Below, in pieces: positions 9,557-22,693 of a stretch of DNA of 64,000 bases. The number at the start of each line of letters is the position of its first letter. Positions within the stretch are counted from its first letter, which is position 1. Location of the stretch: NCBI GenBank assembly GCA_017744315.1, contig JAGIBN010000001.1, positions 248,001 through 312,000 of the forward strand. Reading direction: 5' to 3'. The position numbers and the translations under genes were made by a program. This DNA comes from Porphyrobacter sp. (GTDB lineage Bacteria > Pseudomonadota > Alphaproteobacteria > Sphingomonadales > Sphingomonadaceae). The notes beneath the pieces were generated by a model. The model was not told the DNA's origin. It saw only the letters and a list, made by a program, of their open reading frames with translations, and ran no database searches.

Positions 9557-10036
9557 TTACTCCGGGATGGCGCGATCCGCCAGCAGCTCCGCAGCGAGCG
9601 GTGGATAGGGCAGGGGCAGACGGTCGGGCTCGACCCATTCGCGCCGGGCCACCCGGCTCATCAGCCGGGCCTCTGTCCAATAGGGCTCAAGCCAGCGAGA
9701 ATCGCCGAGAGGGCTGGCCAGCACGTTATCGAGGATCGGCGCCAGCTCTGCGTCGGGACCGGCCTCGGCCAGGAAGCTCGCAGTCGCGCGCAGAGAGGCG
9801 ATGGTGATCGTGGCGTGATAGCCGCGAGTCTGGGTGTTCGGAACGCCGACCGCCTCGTTGTAGCCGCGAATAATGGGCCCCATGCCGCCGTGCTGCACCA
9901 ACACGTCAGGATGACGGAGCAACCACAGTGCCGCGGCGAAATGCGCGGCGTGGGTCCATTCCGCATAAGGATGCGTCCGTTCGAGCACGCCTTTGGCGAT
10001 GCGCTCGATATCGGTTTCGGAATAAGGGGAAGTCAT
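9557..10036 (-). CDS. Hypothetical cytosolic protein upstream of the PepSY gene
   Basis: I take the start at MTSPYSETDIERIAKGV (159 aa), which has AGGAAC at a suitable distance. The 36 residues before it in the ORF track are Arg/Pro/Ser-rich and look non-coding. The sequence is largely helical with conserved-looking aromatic/His content (HPYAEWTHAAHFAAALWLL, ...RGYHATITI). No signal peptide or membrane helix is seen. I do not recognise the family. It leads a three-gene minus-strand operon with the PepSY and TRIC genes. Confidence 0.7.
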   Translation of the reverse strand: MTSPYSETDIERIAKGVLERTHPYAEWTHAAHFAAALWLLRHPDVLVQHGGMGPIIRGYNEAVGVPNTQTRGYHATITIASLRATASFLAEAGPDAELAPILDNVLASPLGDSRWLEPYWTEARLMSRVARREWVEPDRLPLPYPPLAAELLADRAIPE

Positions 10037-10234
10037 TGGGGTCGTTCCTGTTCGGGAAGGTCCGACCGGTTTGCTGTCCGGCCAGGTGAGGCCGGGTGAG
10101 GTTGGGAGGGAGCGGGTTGCTACCCGCGGCCCGTCCGCACGCACACCCGCGATACCGCCTGTTGGCGGACCGCGGCTTGGGTGCAGAAGATGAGCTTGCT
10201 CACGCCCAAGGCCTTAGCAATCGGGGCCCGTGGG

Positions 10235-10654
10235 TCAATCCTTGGCGAAGAGCTGGCCCAGGTCGGCGAAGGCCTTCATCTCGATGGCATTGCCGCTCGG
10301 ATCGCGGAAGAACATCGTCGCCTGCTCGCCGGGCTGACCCTTGAAGCGGATGTGCGGTTCGATCACGAACTCGGTGCCAGCGGCGGCGAGCCGATCGGCG
10401 AGAGACTGCCAGTCCTCAAGCGTGAGCACGATGCCGAAGTGCGGCACCGGAACGTCGTGACCATCGACCGGGTTGGACGCGGTTTCGCCGGCGTTCTCTG
10501 CCAGATGCGCGACGATCTGGTGGCCGTAGAAGTCGAAGTCGATCCACTCGTCGCTGCTGCGCCCTTCCGGACAGCCGATCACGCCTCCCCAGAAGGCGCG
10601 CGCGGCGTCGAGGTCATGGACCGGGAAGGCGAGGTGGAACGGGCGAAGCGTCAT
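10235..10654 (-). CDS. VOC-family (glyoxalase/dioxygenase superfamily) protein
   Basis: The 139-residue product starts [19 protein letters not shown] and shows two beta-alpha-beta-beta-beta modules with '[10 protein letters not shown]', 'HFGIVLT' and '[15 protein letters not shown]', the usual VOC metal-site pattern (His, His and a terminal Glu). The reaction is unknown. Its ATG overlaps the lpdA stop (TGATG), so translation is coupled to the E3 subunit of 2-oxoglutarate dehydrogenase. That hints at a metabolic housekeeping or detoxification role. Confidence 0.88.
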   Translation of the reverse strand: MTLRPFHLAFPVHDLDAARAFWGGVIGCPEGRSSDEWIDFDFYGHQIVAHLAENAGETASNPVDGHDVPVPHFGIVLTLEDWQSLADRLAAAGTEFVIEPHIRFKGQPGEQATMFFRDPSGNAIEMKAFADLGQLFAKD

Positions 10655-12060
10655 CAAATATGGATCGGCTTGCCCTGAACCGCCATGGCGGCTTCCTTGA
10701 GCGCTTCCGAGTGCGTCGGGTGGGCGTGGCAGGTGTAAGCGATGTCTTCGCTGGTGGCGCCGAATTCCATCGCCTGGGCGGCCTGCGCGATCATCGTCCC
10801 GGCGACCGAAGCGATGATCCACACACCGAGAACGCGGTCGGTCTTGGCGTCGGCGACGACCTTCACGAAACCATCGGGCTCGTGGTTGGTTTTGGCGCGG
10901 CTGTTGGCGAGCATCGGAAACTTGCCAACCTTGACCTCGTGCCCGGCTTCCTTCGCCTGCTCTTCAGTCAGGCCGACACCGGCGATCTCGGGCATGGTGT
11001 AGACGACGCTCGGGATCACCGCGTGGTTCACGATGCCGGTCTGCCCGGCAATGTTCTCGGCCACGGCAATGCCCTCGTCCTCGGCCTTGTGCGCGAGCAT
11101 CGGACCGGGGATCACGTCGCCGATGGCCCAGACGCCATCAACCTTGGTGCGGAAGTCGTGGTCGGTTTCGATCTGGCCGCGCTTGTTGAGCTCAAGGCCG
11201 ATGGCTTCAAGGCCGAGACCCTCGGTGTTGGGGCGGCGGCCGATCGAGACCAGCACGCAGTCGGCTTCAAGCGTCTCGCTGGCGCCGCCTGCGGATGGTT
11301 CAAGCGTGAGCGTGGCCTTCTTGCCCTTGACCGTCACGCCGGTGACCTTGGTCGAGAGGCGAAGGTCCATGCCCTGCTTCTTGAACAGCTTTGCCGCTTC
11401 CTTGCGGACCTCTCCGTCCATACCCGGAAGGAGCTGGTCCAAAAATTCGACAACGGTAACTTCTGAGCCAAGTCGGCGCCACACGCTGCCGAGCTCCAGC
11501 CCGATCACGCCGCCACCGATCACGACCATCTTCTTGGGGACCGAGGCCAGCTCCAGCGCGCCGGTGGAATCGACCACGACGCCCTTCGAGTTGTCGACCT
11601 CAACGCCCGGAAGTGGAGTGACCGAGGAGCCTGTGGCGATGACGATGTTCTTGGCGGTCACCTTCTGCCCGCCGACGTCCACCGTATGCGCGTCCTGGAA
11701 CTTCGCCAGGCCTTTCACCCAGGTGACCTTGTTCTTCTTGAACAGGTACTCGATCCCGCCCGTCAGCTGCTTGACCGCGTCGAGCCGCTGGCCCTGCATC
11801 GCGTCGAGATTGAGCTTGGGCGTGACTTCGACCCCGAGCTTGGCCATCGAGCCATTCGCTGCCGCCTCGAAGTACTCCGAGGCATGGAGCATCGCCTTCG
11901 AGGGGATGCAGCCGACGTTGAGGCAGGTTCCGCCAAGCGTCTCGCGGCTTTCGGCGCAGGCCGTTTTCAAGCCCAGCTGGGCCGCGCGGATCGCCGCGAC
12001 ATAACCGCCGGGTCCGGCACCGATGACAAGCACGTCGTAGTCGTAAGTCTGGTCAGCCAT
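10654..12060 (-). CDS. lpdA: Dihydrolipoyl dehydrogenase (E3)
   Basis: The flavoenzyme reoxidises the lipoyl groups of the 2-oxoglutarate dehydrogenase E2 and passes electrons to NAD. The FAD-binding [10 protein letters not shown] is at the N-terminus, the redox-active disulfide is [13 protein letters not shown], the NAD site is [11 protein letters not shown], and the C-terminal [10 protein letters not shown] holds the His-Glu pair. It has 468 residues, the normal length. It is the last TCA gene of the operon and is overlapped by the VOC gene. Confidence 0.97.
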   Translation of the reverse strand: MADQTYDYDVLVIGAGPGGYVAAIRAAQLGLKTACAESRETLGGTCLNVGCIPSKAMLHASEYFEAAANGSMAKLGVEVTPKLNLDAMQGQRLDAVKQLTGGIEYLFKKNKVTWVKGLAKFQDAHTVDVGGQKVTAKNIVIATGSSVTPLPGVEVDNSKGVVVDSTGALELASVPKKMVVIGGGVIGLELGSVWRRLGSEVTVVEFLDQLLPGMDGEVRKEAAKLFKKQGMDLRLSTKVTGVTVKGKKATLTLEPSAGGASETLEADCVLVSIGRRPNTEGLGLEAIGLELNKRGQIETDHDFRTKVDGVWAIGDVIPGPMLAHKAEDEGIAVAENIAGQTGIVNHAVIPSVVYTMPEIAGVGLTEEQAKEAGHEVKVGKFPMLANSRAKTNHEPDGFVKVVADAKTDRVLGVWIIASVAGTMIAQAAQAMEFGATSEDIAYTCHAHPTHSEALKEAAMAVQGKPIHI

Positions 12061-12144
12061 GCAATCCTCAGAAGATGCCGGAAACGTTGTGCCCCTTAAT
12101 GGCGATGTGGGCCGCTGGCCAGTCGGTGCAAGCCCTTAGAGTCG

Positions 12145-13224
12145 CTATTTCTGGCGTACCTGGTCGAGACCCTCGCCCGCATCGATCAAACGGCCCTGCC
12201 GCTGCTCCTGTACCGCACGCAAAAGGGTGCGTGCGGCATTGCGGACTTCCTCCTGGATGTCGCGGTCCCGGTCGAGTTCCAGGTGGCTGGTGGCGTAGGG
12301 TTTCCAGTAGCCGATGTAGCGGTCGAGCTCTGCCGCCGGGCCGGCGGGCTTGAGCTTCATGAAGCGCAGCCAGTCGGCGAGGCTACGGCGCACGTTCTCC
12401 GCTCCCTCGACATCACCGTGGACGACAACGGAGAACACGCGCCCTTCGAGATGGCGCGGGTAGGGCCAGCCGGCGAGCTCCAGCTCCTTGGCCTTTTCCG
12501 CGTCCTTGCCATGGGTCGAGGTAGGATCGGGATTGCCGCCGTCAGCGCAGACCAGGCGGTCCATCATTAGCTTGAGCGGCGAGGTGGGCGAATACCAATG
12601 CACCGGGGTGATCACCATCACGCCATGCGCCCGCACCCACAGCGGGTAGATCTCGTTCATCCAGTCTTGGACCTGGCCGAGGCTGTGGTTGGGATAGCAG
12701 CTGCACGGCCAATGACAGAGCGCCGCGGCAGTCGAGAAGCAGGCCTTGCAGGGATGAATATGGCGGCCGTACTCCGAGGCCAGCCGCGCGAGGTCAAGGA
12801 CGCGGACGAGCGTGCCGTCCACTCCGCAGATCTCCCGGGCGATCTCCAACAGTCGCCAGGTCTTGGACATTTCGCCCGGGCACGTGTGCTCGCTGCGGGG
12901 GCTGCAGTTGACGATCAGGATGCAGGGTGGTTCGGCCGGATCATCATGCTCGCGCTGCGCCTGTTCGATCGCGTCGCGTGCAGCAATCCAGTCGACCGAG
13001 AGGTCGTAGTCGGGATCGGCGAAGCCGGGTCCGGCCTTGCGAGTGCGCGGTGCCTTGCGGCCGTTCGAATAACCGTCCCAGGCGATGCCGGCGATCCGGT
13101 CGATCTCGGCGCGGACCGGCTCGAACGCTGGGTCGGCGAACTGCTGGAGATACCGTTCGCGGAACGCCTGCTCGTCCAGCTTGGGGGAAGGCATCCCCTT
13201 GCGGGGTGGGGGAGCGTCGGTCAT
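12145..13224 (-). CDS. Flavodoxin-like NAD(P)H-dependent oxidoreductase with Cys cluster
   Basis: The 359-residue protein has a central flavodoxin-like fold: 'CILIVNCSPRSEHTCPGEMSKT' is the FMN-phosphate loop, and 'GVMVITPVHWYSPTSPLKLMMDRL' is the second FMN loop common to NADPH-dependent FMN reductases. A cysteine-rich segment (HPCKACFSTAAALCHWPCSCYPN) lies between them and recalls, without matching exactly, the cluster motif of iron-sulfur flavoproteins. N- and C-terminal helical extensions make it longer than simple FMN reductases. It is inserted between sucB and lpdA in the TCA operon. The substrate is unknown. Confidence 0.78.
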   Translation of the reverse strand: MTDAPPPRKGMPSPKLDEQAFRERYLQQFADPAFEPVRAEIDRIAGIAWDGYSNGRKAPRTRKAGPGFADPDYDLSVDWIAARDAIEQAQREHDDPAEPPCILIVNCSPRSEHTCPGEMSKTWRLLEIAREICGVDGTLVRVLDLARLASEYGRHIHPCKACFSTAAALCHWPCSCYPNHSLGQVQDWMNEIYPLWVRAHGVMVITPVHWYSPTSPLKLMMDRLVCADGGNPDPTSTHGKDAEKAKELELAGWPYPRHLEGRVFSVVVHGDVEGAENVRRSLADWLRFMKLKPAGPAAELDRYIGYWKPYATSHLELDRDRDIQEEVRNAARTLLRAVQEQRQGRLIDAGEGLDQVRQK

Positions 13225-13258
13225 CGCGTAATCAACGCGACGCCCGACGCTTGTATCC

Positions 13259-14509
<1,251 letters not shown>

Positions 14510-14587
14510 CGTGCACCATCCCAAAGTCCGAATGTCCGTTCGACACGAACGAACGCAAATTGATCCCAAACACAGTCACAGTTCCGG

Positions 14588-17377
14588 TCACAGGCCCAGC
14601 GCCTCGGCGACGAGCGCCTCCTGCTGTTCCTTGTGGCGGCTGGCCAGGCCCGTGGCGGGCGAGGCCGAGGCGTCGCGGCCGGCGTAGCTCGGGCGCATGC
14701 CCTTGTGCCCGGCCTCGGTCAGCGCATCCTCGATCTGGCCGTCGACGAAGAACCAGGCGCCGTTGTTCTTCGGCTCTTCCTGGCACCAGACGACCTCCTT
14801 GAGGTTGGTCATGCGCGCGAGACGCAGAGCGAGCGGTTCGCCCGGGAACGGATAGAGCTGCTCGAGCCGGACGATCGAGACGTCCTTGAGCTGCTCCCGC
14901 TCGCGCGTTTCCATCAGGTCGTAGGCGACCTTGCCGCTGCACAACACCACGCGCCGGACCTTGTCGTCGGCGATCTCCATGCGGTCCGAGAGGATGCGCT
15001 TGAAGTGGCTCGTCGCGACGAACTCGTCCGCGCTGCTCTTGGCCATCGGATGGCGGAGCAGCGACTTGGGCGTCATGATCACCAGCGGCTTGCGGAACGG
15101 CCGCAGCATCTGCCGGCGCAGCACGTGGAAGTAGTTCGCCGGGCTGGTGATGTTGCACACCTGGATGTTGTCGTTCGCACAAAGCTGCAGGAAGCGTTCA
15201 AGGCGGGCGGAGGAGTGCTCCGGACCCTGGCCCTCGAAGCCGTGGGGCAGCAGCAAGACCAGGCCGTTGGCGCGGAGCCACTTGGCCTCGCCCGCGGCGA
15301 TGTACTGGTCGATGATGATCTGCGCGCCGTTGGCGAAGTCACCGAACTGCGCTTCCCACAGAACCAGCGTCTTCGGGTCCGCCGAGGCGAAGCCGTATTC
15401 GAAGCCGAGCACGCCGTATTCGCTGAGCGGGCTGTCGTAGACCTCGAACTTGCCATGCGGCAGCTGGCACAGCGGGATGAACTTGCGTTCGGTTTGCTGG
15501 TCGACCCAGATCGCGTGGCGCTGGCTGAACGTGCCGCGGCCCGAGTCCTGACCCGACAGGCGAACGCCGAAGCCCTCGGTCACCAGGCTGCCATAGGCGA
15601 GCGCCTCGGCAGTGGCCCAGTCGAAGCCTTCGCCGGTTTCGAACATCAGCCGCTTGGCTTCGATTACTCGGCCCAGCGTCTTGTGGATCTGCAGATCGTC
15701 CGGAACCGTCGTCAGCGTACGGCCGAGGCTGTCGAACAGCTTGCGGTCGATCGCGGTGTCGACGTTGCGGCGCGCGGTTTCCGGATCGGCCGGCTTGTGC
15801 AGCCCGCTCCAACGCCCGCCGAACCAGTCGGCCTCGTTCGGCTTGTAGCTCTTGCCCGCGTCGAATTCGCCGTTGAGCAGGCCTTCGAACTCATAGCGCA
15901 TGTGCGGCGCGGTCTGGCCGTCGATCACGCCTTCCGCGATCAGGCGGTCGGCGTAGATCTCGCTGACGCGCTGGTGCTTGCGGATGCGGTCGTACATCAG
16001 CGGCTGGGTGAAGCTCGGCTCGTCGCCTTCGTTGTGGCCGAAGCGGCGGTAGCACCACATGTCGATCACGATGTCGCGGCGGAACTTCTGCCGGTATTCG
16101 ATCGCCAGCTTGCAGGCGAAAGTCACCGCTTCCGGATCGTCGCCGTTGACGTGGAGGATCGGTGCCTGGACGCCTTTGGCGACGTCCGAGGGATAGGGGC
16201 TGGAGCGCGCGAATTGCGGGCTCGTGGTGAAGCCGATCTGGTTGTTGATGACGAAGTGCAGGCAGCCGCCGGTGTTGTAGCCGCGCACGCCGGAGAAGCC
16301 GAAGCACTCCCACACGATGCCCTGGCCGGCGAAGGCCGCGTCGCCATGGATCAGCACCGGCAGGACCTGCTCGTGCTGCGTCAGGTCGTCACGGATCGCC
16401 TGCTGAGCGCGGGTCTTGCCGAGCACGATCGGGTCCACGGTTTCGAGGTGGCTCGGGTTCGGGACCAAGCTCATATGCACCTTCACCCCGTCGAAGTCGC
16501 GGTCGGTGCTGGTGCCGAGGTGGTACTTCACGTCACCCGATCCGCCGACGTCTTCCGGGTTGGCGGTGCCGCCCGAGAATTCGTGGAAGATCACGCGATA
16601 GGGCTTGGCCATCACGTTCGCGAGCACGTTCAACCGGCCGCGGTGGGCCATGCCGTAGATGATCTCGCGCACGCCGAGCTGGCCGCCGTACTTGATCACC
16701 GCTTCGAGCGCCGGGATCATGGACTCGCCGCCATCGAGGCCGAAGCGCTTGGTGCCGACGTACTTCTTGCCGAGGAACTTCTCGTATTCCTCGCCCCGGA
16801 TCACCGCGCCGAGGATCGCCTTCTTGCCCTCGGGCGTGAAAGTGATGACCTTGTCCTTGCCCTCGATACGCTCCTGCAGGAAGCGGCGCTCGTCGACGTC
16901 CGCGATGTGCATGTATTCGAGGCCGACGTGGCCGCAGTAGTTCTTGCGCAGGGTCTCGACCAGCTGGCGCACGGTGCCCCACTGGAAGCCGAGCGTGCCG
17001 CCCATGTAGACCGGGCGATCGAGCGCCTCTCCGCTGAAGCCGTGGTATTCGGGGGTCAGGTCCTCGGGCAACTCGTGCTGGGTAAGCCCGAGCGGATCGA
17101 GTTCAGCTGCAAGGTGGCCGCGCACGCGATAGGTGCGCACGAGCATCATCGCGCGGATGGAATCGTCCGCCGCGCGTTCGATCGCGCCTTCGTCCACCGG
17201 GGCACCGGCCTTGGCCGCGGCCTGCTTGACCGCGAGCCGCATCGCGGTCGGGTCCATGGCCTGGGTCAGGTCGCCGCCATCGTCGAGCGGCCAGCGCGTG
17301 TTCGCCCAGCTCGGGCCGGGTTGCGGCCCTTCCTGTGCGGCAAGCTCGGGGAGGAAATTCTGCGCTTCGTTACCCAT
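14588..17377 (-). CDS. sucA: 2-oxoglutarate dehydrogenase E1
   Basis: The thiamine-diphosphate enzyme decarboxylates 2-oxoglutarate and succinylates the E2 lipoyl arm. The 929-residue protein has the N-terminal helical region, the TPP-site 'GMAHRGRLNVLANV', 'VHMSLVPNPSHLE', 'GDAAFAGQG' and the C-terminal transketolase half ('RAPFRKPLVIMTPKSLLRH'-like). The length is normal. It is 31 bases downstream of sucD and precedes sucB. Confidence 0.97.
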   Translation of the reverse strand: MGNEAQNFLPELAAQEGPQPGPSWANTRWPLDDGGDLTQAMDPTAMRLAVKQAAAKAGAPVDEGAIERAADDSIRAMMLVRTYRVRGHLAAELDPLGLTQHELPEDLTPEYHGFSGEALDRPVYMGGTLGFQWGTVRQLVETLRKNYCGHVGLEYMHIADVDERRFLQERIEGKDKVITFTPEGKKAILGAVIRGEEYEKFLGKKYVGTKRFGLDGGESMIPALEAVIKYGGQLGVREIIYGMAHRGRLNVLANVMAKPYRVIFHEFSGGTANPEDVGGSGDVKYHLGTSTDRDFDGVKVHMSLVPNPSHLETVDPIVLGKTRAQQAIRDDLTQHEQVLPVLIHGDAAFAGQGIVWECFGFSGVRGYNTGGCLHFVINNQIGFTTSPQFARSSPYPSDVAKGVQAPILHVNGDDPEAVTFACKLAIEYRQKFRRDIVIDMWCYRRFGHNEGDEPSFTQPLMYDRIRKHQRVSEIYADRLIAEGVIDGQTAPHMRYEFEGLLNGEFDAGKSYKPNEADWFGGRWSGLHKPADPETARRNVDTAIDRKLFDSLGRTLTTVPDDLQIHKTLGRVIEAKRLMFETGEGFDWATAEALAYGSLVTEGFGVRLSGQDSGRGTFSQRHAIWVDQQTERKFIPLCQLPHGKFEVYDSPLSEYGVLGFEYGFASADPKTLVLWEAQFGDFANGAQIIIDQYIAAGEAKWLRANGLVLLLPHGFEGQGPEHSSARLERFLQLCANDNIQVCNITSPANYFHVLRRQMLRPFRKPLVIMTPKSLLRHPMAKSSADEFVATSHFKRILSDRMEIADDKVRRVVLCSGKVAYDLMETREREQLKDVSIVRLEQLYPFPGEPLALRLARMTNLKEVVWCQEEPKNNGAWFFVDGQIEDALTEAGHKGMRPSYAGRDASASPATGLASRHKEQQEALVAEALGL

Positions 17378-17408
17378 GGGGCGTTCCTTGCAGCCTAATC
17401 CGGGAGGG

Positions 17409-18299
17409 TCAGGCGAGTTCCTTCAACAGCGCGTCGAGCGTGGTGCCGAGTTCGCTGGGCGAGGCGGCAACGCGCACGCCGGCCTCTTCCATCGCCGCGA
17501 TCTTGTCTTCGGCGCCGCCCTGGCCGCCCGAGACGATCGCGCCGGCGTGACCCATGCGGCGTCCCGGAGGAGCGGTGCGGCCGGCGATGAATCCGACCAT
17601 CGGTTTGCGGCGCCCGCGCTTGGCTTCGTCCTTGAGGAACTGCGCGGCCTCTTCCTCGGCGCTGCCGCCGATCTCGCCGATCATGATGATCGACTTGGTA
17701 TCGTCGTCGGCCAGGAACAGCTCGAGCACGTCGATGAAGTTGGTGCCGTTGACCGGGTCGCCGCCGATGCCGACCGCGGTGGTCTGGCCAAGGCCGATCT
17801 GGCTGGTCTGGAACACCGCCTCATAAGTGAGGGTGCCCGAACGCGACACGACGCCGACCGAACCCTTCTTGAAGATCGAGCCGGGCATGATGCCGATCTT
17901 GCACTCTTCCGGGGTCAGGACGCCGGGGCAGTTCGGCCCAATCAGGCGGGACTTGGAGCCCGAGAGCGCGCGCTTCACCCGCACCATGTCGAGCACCGGG
18001 ATGCCTTCGGTGATCGCGACGATCAGCTCGATCTCGGCATCGATCGCCTCGAGGATCGAGTCCGCGGCGAACGGCGGCGGCACGTAGATCACGCTGGCGG
18101 TGGCGCCGGTGGCGTGCTTGGCCTCTGCTACGGAGTTGAACACCGGCAGGCCGATGTGCGTCTGCCCGCCTTTGCCCGGCGTGACGCCGGCAACCATCTG
18201 GGTGCCGTAGTCGAGCGCCTGCTGGGTGTGGAAAGTGCCGGTGTCACCGGTCATCCCCTGGGTGATGACCTTGGTGTTCTTGTTGACGAGAATGCTCAT
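17409..18299 (-). CDS. sucD: Succinyl-CoA synthetase alpha subunit
   Basis: SucD binds CoA and carries the phosphohistidine of the ADP- or GDP-forming succinyl-CoA ligase. The Rossmann N-terminus ([18 protein letters not shown]), '[11 protein letters not shown]' and the His-containing '[13 protein letters not shown]' are characteristic. The length of 296 residues is normal. Its partner sucC is not next to it or anywhere in this window. The ATG directly abuts the stop of a small upstream lipoprotein gene. Confidence 0.96.
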   Translation of the reverse strand: MSILVNKNTKVITQGMTGDTGTFHTQQALDYGTQMVAGVTPGKGGQTHIGLPVFNSVAEAKHATGATASVIYVPPPFAADSILEAIDAEIELIVAITEGIPVLDMVRVKRALSGSKSRLIGPNCPGVLTPEECKIGIMPGSIFKKGSVGVVSRSGTLTYEAVFQTSQIGLGQTTAVGIGGDPVNGTNFIDVLELFLADDDTKSIIMIGEIGGSAEEEAAQFLKDEAKRGRRKPMVGFIAGRTAPPGRRMGHAGAIVSGGQGGAEDKIAAMEEAGVRVAASPSELGTTLDALLKELA

Positions 18300-20013
<1,714 letters not shown>

Positions 20014-21909
20014 TCAACCCGCCAGGCGGGTGCTGGTGTCCTTGTCGCGGTCTTGCTCCTGCGACAGGAGCATCGCGGCCAGGTAATCCGGAACCGCACG
20101 GCTGAAGTAGTAGCCCTGGCCTAGCGTACAGCCGGCATCGCGTACGACCTGCACCTGCTCGATCGTCTCGAGTCCCTCGGCGACGATATCCATGCCCAGC
20201 GTGGCGCCCATCTCGGCCACGGCGCGGATGATGGCGTCGCTCTTCTTGCCGATGTTGGGGCCCGACACGAAGCTGCGGTCGACCTTGATCTTCTTGAACG
20301 GGAACTTGTTGATGTAGCCGAGCGAGGAATAGCCGGTGCCGAAGTCGTCGAGGGCGAAGCGGACCCCGCAGGATGCCAGCTCGTCCATGAAGCGCGCGGT
20401 GTTGTCGTTGTCGTCCAGGAACAGGCTCTCAGTGACCTCGAGTTCAAGGCGATGCGGGTCGAGGTTCGCCTCGCGGAGTGCGTTGAGGATCCCAAGCGCG
20501 GCACCCGGCGCGCGGATCTGCGCGGGCGAGAGATTGACCGCCACGGTCACATGCTCCGGCCAGCCGGCGCAGGCCTTGGCAGCTTGCGCGGTGATCCAGT
20601 TGCCGAGCGTGATGATGACGCCGGTCTCTTCGGCCACGGGAATGAACTCGTCAGGGCGCAGTTCGCCCTTCTCGGGGTGGAACCAGCGCACCAGCGCCTC
20701 GAAAGTGCGGATGCGGCCGGTTTCGAGATCGACAATCGGCTGGAAGAAGATCGACAGCTCGTCGCGTAGGATCGCGGCGCGCAGTTCGGTTTCGATCTGC
20801 TTCTTGCGCACGAGGTCGCGCGTCATGGCGTTGTCGAAGAAGCAGATCTGCCGGCGGCCGCCGGTCTTGGCGTGATAGAGCGCCAGGTCGGCGCCTTGCA
20901 TCAGGGTGTCGATGTCAGGGCCGTCGTCCGGCAGCAGGGCCACGCCCATCGAGGCCGAGGTATCGATCCGCTGGCCCTCGATGCGGGCGGAGCGGCAAAT
21001 CTCGTGGTTCATCGATCGGGCGAGGCGCTCGCTTTCGGCCCGGTCGAACACTTCGGCCACGACAATGAACTCGTCGCCACCGAACCGGGCAAGCGTGGCG
21101 CCGTTCGGGGTGGACGAACGCAGGCGGTTCGCGACTTCGGCCAGCACCTTGTCGCCGATCGTGTGACCGAGGGTATCGTTGATTTCCTTGAACCGGTCGA
21201 GGTCGAGCCAGAACAGGGCGAGTTGTTTGCCTTCGCTCAGGTTGGTGACCATCTCCGCCAGGTCGTGGTTGAGGCCGGCGCGGTTGACGAGGCCGGTGAC
21301 CACGTCGGTGCGGGCCAACTCGCGCATCTTCTCGGCCATCTGGGCGCTAGCTTCGGCGGCGAAGATCTGTTCCTTGAGCGTGCGGAACACGTTGAACGTG
21401 ATCGACATGACGCCGAAGATCACGAAGATCATCGTGATCGACAGCACGTAGTAGACGAGCCCGCCCACGATCGGGCCCACGACCATGATCGGTAGAGCGG
21501 ACAGGATCAACTGGCCCACGGCAATGACCGGGCGTCCCGCGTTGCGAGCCGAGATGCCGACGCCGTAGACCAGCGCATAGGCGACCGTCAGCGTCTGGAT
21601 ATGCCCGCCGCTAGTGTCGTAGACGGTGAGCGCTGCGAGGATGCCGGACAGAAGGGCGTAAGTGTAAGCGCCGATCTCGTAGATCATCTCCAGGCGGCGA
21701 GCGTCGACTTGGGTGGCGTTCTTCCTGGCATGCCATCCGGCCTGGACGACGCGCGCGGTGGCCGTGAACATCATCAGGCTGCCGACGATGGTGATCGCTT
21801 TGTTCTCGCTGACGAAGATCGCCGCGGCCGCGCACGCGATTCCGGCCAGCGCACCTACGGCAAGGCTGGTCGGCTGGGCGTAGAGCGTGTCGACGAGCTT
21901 CCGGCGCAC
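20014..21909 (-). CDS. Membrane-bound GGDEF-EAL c-di-GMP protein
   Basis: This turnover protein for cyclic di-GMP has about six N-terminal membrane helices (residues 15-185). A short coiled stretch follows, then a GGDEF domain with intact FGGDEF near residue 277 and an EAL domain with FEALVRW near 403. Both active motifs look intact, so it may be bifunctional. The annotated start is GTG (RRKLVDTLYAQP). Coding character continues upstream to a CTG at 21966 with GAGGAG before it, so the real N-terminus may be 19 residues longer. No partner genes flank it. Confidence 0.93.
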   Translation of the reverse strand: MRRKLVDTLYAQPTSLAVGALAGIACAAAAIFVSENKAITIVGSLMMFTATARVVQAGWHARKNATQVDARRLEMIYEIGAYTYALLSGILAALTVYDTSGGHIQTLTVAYALVYGVGISARNAGRPVIAVGQLILSALPIMVVGPIVGGLVYYVLSITMIFVIFGVMSITFNVFRTLKEQIFAAEASAQMAEKMRELARTDVVTGLVNRAGLNHDLAEMVTNLSEGKQLALFWLDLDRFKEINDTLGHTIGDKVLAEVANRLRSSTPNGATLARFGGDEFIVVAEVFDRAESERLARSMNHEICRSARIEGQRIDTSASMGVALLPDDGPDIDTLMQGADLALYHAKTGGRRQICFFDNAMTRDLVRKKQIETELRAAILRDELSIFFQPIVDLETGRIRTFEALVRWFHPEKGELRPDEFIPVAEETGVIITLGNWITAQAAKACAGWPEHVTVAVNLSPAQIRAPGAALGILNALREANLDPHRLELEVTESLFLDDNDNTARFMDELASCGVRFALDDFGTGYSSLGYINKFPFKKIKVDRSFVSGPNIGKKSDAIIRAVAEMGATLGMDIVAEGLETIEQVQVVRDAGCTLGQGYYFSRAVPDYLAAMLLSQEQDRDKDTSTRLAG

Positions 21910-22198
21910 GCGCTCGTCGCGGTCGTCACCGCCAAAATAACCCGTAAAGATCCGACCCAGACGCAGGATGACTCACTCCTCGACACAATCGCCATAATTG
22001 AAAGACGTCACCGAGTGGTTAAGCGGCGTGTAACCGCGGTCACGTAGGTGCCTAGCGGCCTGGCGGCGGGGCCAGGTCTGCTCAAACAATGACGTCAAGA
22101 CGCCTTCCCGCGTCCCGCGAATTGCGGGTCCAGCGGCGGCGCGCTTCTCCGGGCGCGTCGATTAGTTGGCTGATGGTCCCATCGAACCGGCAGCGATC

Positions 22199-22537
22199 TC
22201 AGATTGAACCGAGATCCGAGCTTGCGGGAGCGACCTCTTCGGCCATGGCCGTACCGAGGTCCTGCGCCATGCGCCGATCGAGCGCACGGCAGATTTCGAG
22301 CCACCAGGCATAGCCCTGGCGGTCGCCGGCGAAGAAGGCAGCTTCGGCCTGCTTGCGGGCGCGATGGGCCGCGGCCAGACCGTGCTCTGCGAAGTGGCGA
22401 AGCGCGGCGTGGAGCAGGGCATCGCTCTGATCGTCACGGCCGTTGTCGTTGCACGGGATGCCGCAGACCTCGCGGATAACCGCCGCACTAAGGCGCGGAC
22501 GTAGTCGACCGGGAGGTAGGGCAAGGCGGATGGTCAT
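22199..22537 (-). CDS. Hypothetical small protein
   Basis: I take the ATG giving MTIRLALPPGRLRPRLS (112 aa); the upstream TTG is less likely. The middle contains 'VCGIPCNDNGRDDQSDALLHAALRHFAEHG' and a helical 'HRARKQAEAAFFAGDRQGYAWWLEICRALDRRMA'. It is soluble and mostly helical, and I do not recognise it. Codon use matches its neighbours. It stands alone between the GGDEF-EAL gene and the SleB-like gene, with no strong Shine-Dalgarno. Confidence 0.6.
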   Translation of the reverse strand: MTIRLALPPGRLRPRLSAAVIREVCGIPCNDNGRDDQSDALLHAALRHFAEHGLAAAHRARKQAEAAFFAGDRQGYAWWLEICRALDRRMAQDLGTAMAEEVAPASSDLGSI

Positions 22538-22693
22538 TCGGCGTCCGATCACATGTGTCGGCGGCAAACTATCCAGGCGCGGCTAAGCGAAGGTTTGGAT
22601 CAATGGTTTCCGAAACGACGCTGGAGATTTACCATCTTCTCCATGTCATTGAATTAGGAGCATTCCTTATTGAAGGAACGCAGGCCTGCCCAG

